From positions 620,001-684,000 of the forward strand of contig NZ_NPKP01000003.1 in assembly GCF_008329585.1 (NCBI RefSeq): DNA of 64,000 nucleotides, given 5' to 3'. The position numbers and the translations under genes were made by a program. Source of the DNA: Mycolicibacterium sp. P9-22 (GTDB lineage Bacteria > Actinomycetota > Actinomycetes > Mycobacteriales > Mycobacteriaceae). This document shows positions 53,855-60,654 of this stretch, one piece after another. The notes under the pieces are model-generated. The model had not been told where the DNA came from. It did no database searches and saw nothing but the letters and a program-made list of their open reading frames with translations. Positions within the stretch are counted from its first letter, which is position 1. Every line of letters starts with the position of its first letter.

Positions 53855-55108
53855 GTGCGGTCGGTTGAGGAGCAGCAGGCTCGAGTAGCGGCAGCTGCGG
53901 TGGCTCCCCGGCCGGTGCGGGTGGCCATCGCCGAATCCCAGGGCCTGATGTGCGCCGAAGAGGTGGTCACCGAGAGGCCGTTGCCCGGATTCGACCAGGC
54001 GGCGATCGACGGCTACGCGGTGCGCAGCGTCGATGTGCTCTCGGTGGGCGGCACCGATGACGACGGCCTCAATCGCGAGGTGAGCCTGCCGGTGGTCGGC
54101 GAGATCGAGGCCGGCGCGCGGACACCGAGCCGGTTGCAGCCACGCCAGGCCGCGCGCGTGCAGACCGGGGCGCCGATGCCGACCCTCGCCGATGCCGTGT
54201 TGCCCCTGCGCTGGACCGACGGCGGCCAGTCCCGGGTGCGGGTGCTGCGCGGTGTCCGTTCCGGTGCCTATGTGCGTCGCACCGGTGACGATGTGCAGCC
54301 CGGGGATGTCGCGGTGCGGGCCGGCACGATCATCGGCGCCGCCCAGGTGGGTCTGCTCGCCGCGGTGGGCCGGGACAAGGTGATGGTGCATCCGCGTCCC
54401 CGGATGACGGTGCTGTCGGTGGGTGGGGAGCTGGTCGACGTGTCCCGGACCCCGGGCAATGGGCAGGTCTACGACGTCAACTCCTATGCGCTGGCCGCGG
54501 CCGGTCGCGATGCGGGTGCCGAGGTCAACCGGGTCGGCATCGTCGACACCGACCCCGCGAAGCTGCGTGAGGTCGTCGAGGGCCAGATCAGCCGTTCGGA
54601 AGTGGTGGTGATCGCCGGTGCGGTCGGCGGTGCGGCGGCCGAGTCGGTGCGTGCGGTGCTGTCCGAGCTCGGCGAGATGGAAGTGGTGCGCATCGCCATG
54701 CATCCCGGGTCGGTGCAGGGCTTCGGGCAACTGGGCCGCGACGGAGTTCCGGTGTTCCTGCTGCCCGCCAACCCGGTCAGCGCGCTGGTGGTCTTCGAGG
54801 TGATGGTGCGACCGCTCATCCGGATGTCGCTGGGCAAGCGTGCGCCGATGCGCCGGGTGATCCAGGCCCGCACGCTGGCCCCGATCACCTCGGTGGCGGG
54901 CCGCAAGGGTTTCCTGCGCGGGCAGCTCATGCGCGATCAGGACACCGGCGAATATCTGGTGCAGGCACTCGGCGGCGCGCCCGGGGCTTCCTCGCATTTG
55001 TTGGCGACACTGGCCGAGGCCAACTGCCTCGTCATCGTGCCCAGCGAAGCCGAGCAGATCCGTACCGGCGAGGTCGTCGACGTCGCGTTCCTGGCCCAAC
55101 GCGGCTGA
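53855..55108 (+). CDS. glp: Molybdotransferase-like divisome protein Glp (MoeA1)
   Basis: The 417-residue MoeA/gephyrin-fold protein has the N-terminal domain (PLPGFDQAAIDGYAVRSVD, GEIEAGARTPSRLQPRQAARVQTGAPMP), the MoCF-like domain (TVLSVGGELVDVSRTPGNGQ) and a C-terminal domain. The usual MoeA catalytic SVGDYD-type loop reads VIAGAVGGAAAESV, which argues against molybdotransfer activity. In Corynebacteriales this paralogue (Glp) binds FtsZ and pairs with the membrane receptor GlpR/SepX, whose gene is at 55976. GTG 53855 has GGAGAAAGG upstream. Confidence 0.88.
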   Translation: MRSVEEQQARVAAAAVAPRPVRVAIAESQGLMCAEEVVTERPLPGFDQAAIDGYAVRSVDVLSVGGTDDDGLNREVSLPVVGEIEAGARTPSRLQPRQAARVQTGAPMPTLADAVLPLRWTDGGQSRVRVLRGVRSGAYVRRTGDDVQPGDVAVRAGTIIGAAQVGLLAAVGRDKVMVHPRPRMTVLSVGGELVDVSRTPGNGQVYDVNSYALAAAGRDAGAEVNRVGIVDTDPAKLREVVEGQISRSEVVVIAGAVGGAAAESVRAVLSELGEMEVVRIAMHPGSVQGFGQLGRDGVPVFLLPANPVSALVVFEVMVRPLIRMSLGKRAPMRRVIQARTLAPITSVAGRKGFLRGQLMRDQDTGEYLVQALGGAPGASSHLLATLAEANCLVIVPSEAEQIRTGEVVDVAFLAQRG

Positions 55109-55112
55109 AGAC

Positions 55113-55766
55113 GTGAATCGCTGGCGTACCAGTCCGGCTCACCCCGGTTGGCCGGTCCCGGTGGGACCCATCCGGGTCCCGGCAGGCATGGTGGGCCTGC
55201 GGCCGGTGCGGCTGCGCGACGGTACCCAGTGGAGCAGGTTGCGGCTGGCCGATCGCGCGCACCTGGAACCCTGGGAGCCCAGCTCCGAGGCGAGTTGGGA
55301 AATGCGGCATGCGCTTTCGTCGTGGCCGGCGGTGTGTTCGGGGCTGCGGGGCGAGGCGCGCCGGGGGCGGATGCTGCCGTTCGTCATCGAACTCGACGGG
55401 CAGTTCGCCGGGCAGATCACCATCGGCAATGTCACGCACGGCGCGTTGCGCTCGGCGTGGATCGGCTACTGGGTCACCAAGGAGTTCACCGGTGGGGGAG
55501 TGGCGACGGCGGCGCTGGCGCTGGGGCTCGACCACGCCTTCGGGCCGGTGCTGCTGCACCGGGTGGAGGCCACGGTGCGCCCCGAGAACGCGGCGAGCCG
55601 GGCGGTGCTTGCCAGGGCCGGGTTTCGGGAGGAAGGCCTGCTCAAGCGGTATCTCGATGTCGACGGCGCCTGGCGTGACCACCTGCTGGTGGCCATCACG
55701 GTCGAGGAGGTCGAGGGCTCGGTGGCCTCCCGGCTGGTGCGCTCGGGTCGGGCCAGCTGGACGTGA
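55113..55766 (+). CDS. rimJ: GNAT N-acetyltransferase, RimJ-like
   Basis: The 217-residue GNAT protein lies 4 bp after glp. The acetyl-CoA-binding core is visible: IGYWVTKEFTGGGVATAALAL (V/I-x-x-x-x-Gly-x-Gly/Ala pattern), HRVEATVRPENAASRAVLAR and AGFREEGLLKRYLDVDGAWRD, typical of RimJ/RimL protein N-alpha-acetyltransferases. Target protein unknown; the gene order glp-rimJ-sepX suggests possible modification of divisome proteins. The start is GTG 55113. Confidence 0.9.
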   Translation: MNRWRTSPAHPGWPVPVGPIRVPAGMVGLRPVRLRDGTQWSRLRLADRAHLEPWEPSSEASWEMRHALSSWPAVCSGLRGEARRGRMLPFVIELDGQFAGQITIGNVTHGALRSAWIGYWVTKEFTGGGVATAALALGLDHAFGPVLLHRVEATVRPENAASRAVLARAGFREEGLLKRYLDVDGAWRDHLLVAITVEEVEGSVASRLVRSGRASWT

Positions 55767-55975
55767 ACCTGTGTGCGCGAAACTCGCGTACCGGTTGTCA
55801 GCGCGTCGCAAATGCCGCAATTTCGCGCGTCTCGGCGCGATCAATTGTTACTCGTGTGACTTATGTGGCTAATGGTGCTTGTATCCAGTGAATTACAGGT
55901 GTGTAATTGACCTCGGCGCGCCGCCTACGGATGCGCTGGTCACGGACCTAGCCTGAAGGGGAAAGGAAAGGCGTC
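55767..55975. other. 209-bp intergenic region between rimJ and sepX
   Basis: No gene is seen. An Arg/GC-rich block with repeated CGCGAAAC/TTTCGCGC half-sites (55775-55835) could form a hairpin, and an AT-rich tract follows. A TAGCCT -10-like element at 55950-55955 sits 20 bp before sepX. A GGGGAAAGGAAAGG ribosome site precedes the ATG. Confidence 0.4.
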
Positions 55976-57034
55976 ATGCCAAGCATCCCCCAATCACTGT
56001 TGTGGATCTCCCTCGTCGTGCTGTGGCTCTTCGTGTTGGTGCCGATGCTGGTGAGTAAACGCGACAATGTCCGGCGCACAAGCGATGTCGCGCTGGCGAC
56101 CCGCGTGCTCAATTCCGGGCGCAATGCCCGGCTGCGGCGTCCTCGCGCGTCGGCCGGCCACAACAGCGACCCGCACTGGCAGCCGGCCGCCGAGTACGAG
56201 GCGGAGTACGCCGACGATCCCGACGACGAACGGGCCGACGAGTCGCGTCGTCGTGCCGTGGTGCTGGCGGCCGCCGCCGAAGAGCCGGCGGAATCGCCGT
56301 ACCTCGACGTCGATGTCGTCGACGAGGATTCCGGCGCCCTGCCGCTCGGTGAGTCGTTCTGCGCGGAGCAGGCCGGACCGCAGACCGAAGAGCTGACGCT
56401 GGACTTCGAGGGTCCGGAGCCCGAGACGGCCCCGCAGCCGGTGGCCGAGACCGTCGAAGAAAACGCCGAAGCGCAGGAGCCGATCACCGAAGAGGACCTC
56501 ACCGAAGACGACCTCACCGAAGACGATTACGAGTACGTCGAGGATTCGTCGGGCCTGGAGGCCGAGGCCGAGGACGAGCCCGCGTTGGCCGCGTCGATGA
56601 CCTCGGCGCGGCGCAACCGCTACGAGTCCAAGACCGCCCAGGCCGTGAGTGCGCGCAAGTACGCCTTCCGCAAGAAGGTCCTGCTGACGATGTCGGTGCT
56701 GCTGGTGCTCTCTGCGGTGCTGGCCGCGGTGCTGTCGCCCGGGCTGTGGTGGGCGGTCGGCTCGGTGGCCACCGTGACCGTGCTGTACCTGGGCTATCTG
56801 CGGCGTCAGACCCGCATCGAGGAGCAGGTGCGGCGCCGGCGCGCGCAACGGATGATGCGCTCGCGGCTGGGCGTCGAGAACACCGAGGACGGCGAGTTCG
56901 ACGTGGTGCCGTCGCGGCTGCGCCGCCCGGGGGCCGCCGTGCTGGAGATCGACGACGAGGACCCGGCCTTCGAACACCTGGAACACGCCCGGTTCGCCCG
57001 CGAGTACGACCTGCCGCGGGCGGCAGGGCAGTAG
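55976..57034 (+). CDS. sepX: Divisome protein SepX/GlpR (Glp receptor)
   Basis: The 352-residue protein has an N-terminal membrane helix (MPSIPQSLLWISLVVLWLFV then LVPMLVSKR), a long acidic disordered cytoplasmic loop (about 55-215, with repeated EEDLTEDDL units), two further membrane helices (about 233-275, LLTMSVLLVLSAVLAAVLSP and VGSVATVTVLYLGYL) and a basic C-terminal region. This is the GlpR/SepX family that recruits Glp to the septum. The acidic loop contains the likely Glp-binding motif. ATG 55976. Confidence 0.9.
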   Translation: MPSIPQSLLWISLVVLWLFVLVPMLVSKRDNVRRTSDVALATRVLNSGRNARLRRPRASAGHNSDPHWQPAAEYEAEYADDPDDERADESRRRAVVLAAAAEEPAESPYLDVDVVDEDSGALPLGESFCAEQAGPQTEELTLDFEGPEPETAPQPVAETVEENAEAQEPITEEDLTEDDLTEDDYEYVEDSSGLEAEAEDEPALAASMTSARRNRYESKTAQAVSARKYAFRKKVLLTMSVLLVLSAVLAAVLSPGLWWAVGSVATVTVLYLGYLRRQTRIEEQVRRRRAQRMMRSRLGVENTEDGEFDVVPSRLRRPGAAVLEIDDEDPAFEHLEHARFAREYDLPRAAGQ

Positions 57035-57084
57035 CCACCGGTTTCGGCCGCCGCAGGTGTTCCTGGTAGCCTGCTATCGGTCAA

Positions 57085-57157
57085 GGGGCTATAGCGCAGT
57101 TGGTAGCGCGTCTCGTTCGCATCGAGAAGGTCAGGGGTTCGATTCCCCTTAGCTCCA
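57085..57157 (+). tRNA. tRNA-Ala (anticodon CGC)
   Basis: A full cloverleaf is visible: acceptor GGGGCTA with TAGCTCC including the G3:U70 alanine identity pair, D-arm GCGC...GCGC, anticodon stem TCTCG/CGAGA with loop TTCGCAT, and T-arm AGGGG TTCGATT CCCCT. The discriminator is A at 57157 and CCA is not encoded. It serves as the integration site of the adjacent element and remains intact. Confidence 0.96.
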
Positions 57158-57200
57158 CAGAGTTTGAGCAGGTCAGAGTGTCTTGCGATGAGCGGGGTTG

Positions 57201-58412
57201 TCAGCCCGTCCGCAGTGCGTCCGCAGTGGCTTTGATGGCGGCATCAAGTCGGTCCGCAACTTCGTCCAAGTCCTCATCGAACAGGTCGGCGTAGATGTCC
57301 AAGGTCATCGACGCCTTAGCGTGGCCCAGCATTCGTTGCACGGCCTTCACGTTGGCCCGCTCGCTGACGGCCAGGCTCGCTGCGGTGTGACGGAGGTCGT
57401 GGGGAGTGATGGTGGGGAACGCGTCGTCTGCCGACTGGCACCTGAGCACGGCGGGACGGAAGACGCGGGAACGCCAGTTGGAGTTTCGGAGCACACCGCC
57501 GCGCTGGTCGGTGAACACCAGCGCGTCGCGATCCTTCGCAACCATGAGCGCGGCAAGGTCCTCGCCGAGTGCAGCGGGGAACGGTACCGACCGGCGTTCC
57601 CAAGCCTTGGGCGTGCTCCACTGCAATCCTCCGGCCTCGGTCACAGACCGTGACACGTTGACGCGGCGGCGCAACATGTCGAAGTCCATCACGCGCAGCG
57701 CGGCCATCTCGCCCCAGCGCAGGCCGGTATAGGCGAGGAAGCGGACCACGATGGCGTCTCGGTCCACGCTGGCGGCCAGCGCGGCGACCTGGGCGTGGGT
57801 CAGGTAGCCGCGATCTGCGTGGGCACGTTTGGGGAGCTTGACCCCATCGCATGGGTTGCGTGCCAGCCGGCTGTCTTCGACTGCCGATCCAAGAACCTGA
57901 CGTAGAACACCGAAGGCATTTTCGACCGTTGTCGGCCCAGCGCCATCAGCCACCATCGAAGCGACCCACAAGCGGATGGCCGATGTACGAACCTCGGCGA
58001 TGGGGTGCTTGCCCCACTGCGGTTCGACATGACGGTTCCACGAACTTCTGCGTGTCGCGGCGGTCTTGGCCGAGATGTGGGACTGCGCAACGAACCACGC
58101 CTCATAAACCGCTGAGACGGTGACTCGTCCGGCTGCGGGTTCCACGTATGTGCCGGTAGCGAGCTTGGTGGTTATCTCAGTGTCGAGCCACTTCTGAGCG
58201 TCGGCTTTACGGGCAAAGCTGCGCGAGCCTTCACGCCCCTCGTCATCGACATACCTTGCCCGCCAACGGCTGTCCTTGTTCTTGCCGTAGTTGGAGCTAT
58301 GCACCCGTTGGACGTTCCCGTCCTTGTCCCGGACCTTCTTGGTCCAGCGGTCTTCGACGCCTGCCCGGCGATTACGCTTCTGTGTCACCGGATTCAGCCT
58401 TTGCGTCGTCAT
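57201..58412 (-). CDS. int: Tyrosine-type site-specific integrase
   Basis: The 403-residue recombinase has an N-terminal arm-binding segment (NYGKNKDSRWRARYVDDEGR), a SAM-like core-binding domain (about 95-180), and a catalytic domain with Arg in YTGLRWGEMAALR, His-x-x-Arg in PHDLRHTAASLA, His in MLGHAKASMTLDIY and the nucleophile Tyr in that block. Such L5/BPs-like integrases act at tRNA genes, here tRNA-Ala. It points toward the tRNA, as usual. The start ATG 58412 lies inside the repressor gene (41-bp overlap). Confidence 0.95.
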   Translation of the reverse strand: MTTQRLNPVTQKRNRRAGVEDRWTKKVRDKDGNVQRVHSSNYGKNKDSRWRARYVDDEGREGSRSFARKADAQKWLDTEITTKLATGTYVEPAAGRVTVSAVYEAWFVAQSHISAKTAATRRSSWNRHVEPQWGKHPIAEVRTSAIRLWVASMVADGAGPTTVENAFGVLRQVLGSAVEDSRLARNPCDGVKLPKRAHADRGYLTHAQVAALAASVDRDAIVVRFLAYTGLRWGEMAALRVMDFDMLRRRVNVSRSVTEAGGLQWSTPKAWERRSVPFPAALGEDLAALMVAKDRDALVFTDQRGGVLRNSNWRSRVFRPAVLRCQSADDAFPTITPHDLRHTAASLAVSERANVKAVQRMLGHAKASMTLDIYADLFDEDLDEVADRLDAAIKATADALRTG

Positions 58413-58953
58413 TGTTGATTCGCTTCTCAGCCCGCAGCGCGGCCTCGTTGATCATGTTTGCGAGTTGAAACACCGTCGCTTGCTGTTCGATATAGAACTT
58501 CGCGCTGGTCTCCATCATTTCCTTTGTCTCTTCCAGTGCTTTCTCGGCGGTTGTCAGCGTCTCGTGCATTTGCTGCAACGACCACGGTTGCTGCTCAGGA
58601 GGCGGTCCCATGAACACGGCCAAGGGTGGAACGCGGAATATCGTCGCTATTGCCGCCGCCTCGGCTACACGGAGCGGTCGGCTACCCCGTTCAATCTTCG
58701 CGACGGTGGTTTGGTGCATGTCGAACCCATGGCGGCGAAGGCGTTGCGCCAGTTCGTCCTGCGACCAGTTGCGCTTGCGCCGCCATTGGCGAACCTTGTC
58801 GCCGAAGTTCCGCTCCCAGAACTCGTACGGTTGCCGCCTGGCTGCAAGGTCCTCTGGCGTCTGCTCGGCCAACTCTTGGTCGAGCATCTGCTGCATCATC
58901 TCGGCCATCTCGCGGTCGTGGTCGGCTCTTGAATCCCTATCTCCACCTGGCAT
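58372..58953 (-). CDS. XRE-family repressor of the integrative element
   Basis: The 193-residue protein has an acidic N-terminal arm, a helix-turn-helix at about 55-110 (VRQWRRKRNWSQDELAQRL, HQTTVAKIERGSRPL) and a helical C-terminal part that looks like a coiled coil (TTAEKALEETKEMMETSAK). It probably represses the lytic/excision operon through the operators at 58976-59037. Its 3' end overlaps the integrase start by 41 bp, so repressor and integrase are co-expressed. ATG 58953 is taken; GTG 58971 would add six residues. Confidence 0.85.
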   Translation of the reverse strand: MPGGDRDSRADHDREMAEMMQQMLDQELAEQTPEDLAARRQPYEFWERNFGDKVRQWRRKRNWSQDELAQRLRRHGFDMHQTTVAKIERGSRPLRVAEAAAIATIFRVPPLAVFMGPPPEQQPWSLQQMHETLTTAEKALEETKEMMETSAKFYIEQQATVFQLANMINEAALRAEKRINNDDAKAESGDTEA

Positions 58954-58975
58954 GATGGAAGCGTATGCCACAAAA

Positions 58976-59037
58976 GCTTGCGAATCAAGCGTAGGTAGAA
59001 TGGACTATGCTATGGTTTGGGGGCTTGAAGGTCAAGC
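58976..59037. promoter_or_regulatory. Two 15-bp palindromic operators between repressor and excisionase genes
   Basis: GCTTGCGAATCAAGC (58976-58990) and GCTTGAAGGTCAAGC (59023-59037) share GCTTG-N5-CAAGC; the second is a perfect 6-3-6 palindrome. A TAGAAT -10-like element lies between them at 58996-59001. They are the natural targets of the adjacent XRE repressor, governing the two divergent promoters. Confidence 0.75.
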
Positions 59038-59061
59038 GTATGAGGAATATGGAAGATCGAC

Positions 59062-59274
59062 GTGGTTACAAGTATCAAGACTGATCTGATGACAACTGCC
59101 GAGGTTGGGGTGGAGTTCGGCATCCCCGCAGGTACGTTGCGGTACTACCGTGCGAGTGGAGTGGGTCCGGCATCGTTTCGCCTGGCCGGGCGGGTCCGCT
59201 ACCGCCGCTCCGAGGTGTTGGCGTGGATCGACGCGCAGGAGCGGTCGACCCGGCGCGGCGGTGTCGCGGTATGA
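59062..59274 (+). CDS. xis: Excisionase / MerR-like small helix-turn-helix protein
   Basis: The 70-residue protein shows a winged-helix HTH_17 pattern: MTTAEVGVEFGIPAGTLRYY, then the wing FRLAGRVRYRRSEVLAWIDAQE. Such proteins are excisionases or early regulators in mycobacterial phages and islands. GTG 59062 has a GGAAGATC-type ribosome site. The stop overlaps the next gene (ATGA), so it heads an operon of three coupled genes. Confidence 0.85.
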   Translation: MVTSIKTDLMTTAEVGVEFGIPAGTLRYYRASGVGPASFRLAGRVRYRRSEVLAWIDAQERSTRRGGVAV

Positions 59275-59618
59275 ATCGCGCGGGGGGTAGTCGCCTGCCG
59301 GAGTCGGTGCGGCAAGCTCAGCGGTGGGATGCCGTCAAGCTGTGTTACGTGGACGCAGGGCTGTGTGACCGCTGCGCCGCGCAGGCGGCGTGGGGTCACC
59401 AGGACAACGCGACGGGTTGGGACGGCCTCCGCTCACCGTGCGCTGTTTGCTTGCCAGTCGTGTCGGGTCTGCCGATGCCGACGACCAACCTGGACTGGCG
59501 GCGGTTTGAGCGCCCGCAGGATCACGCCAGGCGCAAGCCCGGTGTTCAGACAGCCTCAAAAGCCGTGGAGGCTAGCGGATCGGCGCACAGCGCCGCGAAA
59601 GGGAAGGTGGCGTCGTGA
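59271..59618 (+). CDS. Small Cys-containing element protein, possible zinc binder
   Basis: The 115-residue protein contains two CxxC pairs, LCDRCAAQ and SPCAVCLP, about 25 residues apart, forming a likely zinc ribbon. An Arg/Lys-rich tail (RRFERPQDHARRKPG) follows. It is not recognised beyond this. It overlaps both neighbours (ATGA and GTGA), so it is made together with the excisionase and the ATPase; a role in DNA binding for replication or excision is plausible. Confidence 0.75.
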   Translation: MNRAGGSRLPESVRQAQRWDAVKLCYVDAGLCDRCAAQAAWGHQDNATGWDGLRSPCAVCLPVVSGLPMPTTNLDWRRFERPQDHARRKPGVQTASKAVEASGSAHSAAKGKVAS

Positions 59619-60535
59619 ACTTCGGGACGCATGTGGATGCGGGGTTTGAGCCGCTCGACTGGTCGGGTCTCGACGACCTTGAGCCGGCGACCCCGGTCAT
59701 CCCCGGCCTGCTCAACGAGGGGGAGTCTGGTGCCCTCATCGGGCAGGCGGAGTGTGGCAAATCGCTGCTCATGCTTGAGGTGGCGGTCTCACTCGCGCTT
59801 GGCAAGCCGGTTCTTGGACAGCCCGCGATGGAGCCAATGCCGGTTATGTACATCGACATGGAGAATCCCGTGGTCGAAGTGAAGGAGCGCGTTCATCGGA
59901 TGGGGTTGTCCTTGTCCGACATCGGATCGTCCCTCCTGCGCTACTTCTCGTTCCCCGACCTGCCGCCACTGGATACCAGCGCGGGCGGGCAGAAGCTGGC
60001 ACTCGCATGCCAGCGGTTCGAGCCGAAGTTGATCGTGTTGGACACCATCTCGCGCATGGTTGAGGGCAAGGAAGATAGCGCGGACACCTGGCAGAACATG
60101 TACGTGCACACCATGGTTCCGCTTCGGAGGCAGAACCGTGCCGTACTTCGTCTGGATCACCAGGGGCATGATTCGAGCAGGGGTGCGCGTGGATCGTCTG
60201 CGAAGCGGGACGATGTGGACGTCGCCTGGATCATGAAACGGGAGGGGTCCAAGGTGACGCTTTCTCGCCACAAGGGGCGGAGCCTGGCGCACCCCGATGA
60301 CGTTGTGCTGGTTCGTCATGCGGCTCCAACCTGCCATTTGCCGGTTGTTGCTGGGGGGCGGGTTGACGAGTGCGTTGACGCGCTTAATCACCTGCACGTC
60401 CCGCTCGATTGGACGCGCGACGAGGCCGGGGCCGAACTTCGTGCAAACAATTACAGGTACGGCAACGATGTTGTGGGAGCGGCACTGCGGATGCGTCGCA
60501 CCGCGAACTCCGCCGCTTGTGCGTCACCGCCGTAG
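59615..60535 (+). CDS. RecA/RepA-like AAA ATPase (AAA_25 type)
   Basis: The 306-residue protein has Walker A LIGQAECGKSLLMLE near residue 42, Walker B PKLIVLDTISRMVEG near 142, and a later RLDHQGHDSSRGARGSSAK that fits the sensor and arginine region of RepA/RecA-like hexameric helicases. Such ATPases replicate phage satellites, plasmids or islands. GTG 59615 overlaps the previous stop. No primase or replication initiator is visible in the rest of the window, so it may use host functions or partners beyond 64000. Confidence 0.8.
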   Translation: MNFGTHVDAGFEPLDWSGLDDLEPATPVIPGLLNEGESGALIGQAECGKSLLMLEVAVSLALGKPVLGQPAMEPMPVMYIDMENPVVEVKERVHRMGLSLSDIGSSLLRYFSFPDLPPLDTSAGGQKLALACQRFEPKLIVLDTISRMVEGKEDSADTWQNMYVHTMVPLRRQNRAVLRLDHQGHDSSRGARGSSAKRDDVDVAWIMKREGSKVTLSRHKGRSLAHPDDVVLVRHAAPTCHLPVVAGGRVDECVDALNHLHVPLDWTRDEAGAELRANNYRYGNDVVGAALRMRRTANSAACASPP

Positions 60536-60654
60536 GAATTGGCGCAGGATCACTCCGTCCCCGTCCGGCCAACGCCGCCCCCCTTATAGGGGGTGGGGTT
60601 GCGGACGGACGAGACGACACGTCTCAGTGTCGGCGGGCGGGGGAGAGTGATCGG
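60536..60654. other. Highly structured convergent intergenic region
   Basis: The 119 bp between two convergent genes contain nested inverted repeats: GATCACTC (60548-60555) with GAGTGATC (60645-60652), CCCCCTTATAGGGGG near 60578-60595, and GAGACG-ACA-CGTCTC (60611-60625). The whole can fold into one branched RNA. It probably terminates transcripts from both sides. CGTCTCAGT at 60620-60628 is repeated in inverted form at 62795-62803. Confidence 0.6.

Noticed and set aside
53855..55108. Glp as an active MoeA molybdotransferase
   Set aside because: The catalytic loop is degenerate and the gene neighbours sepX; a divisome role is better supported, although the fold is MoeA.
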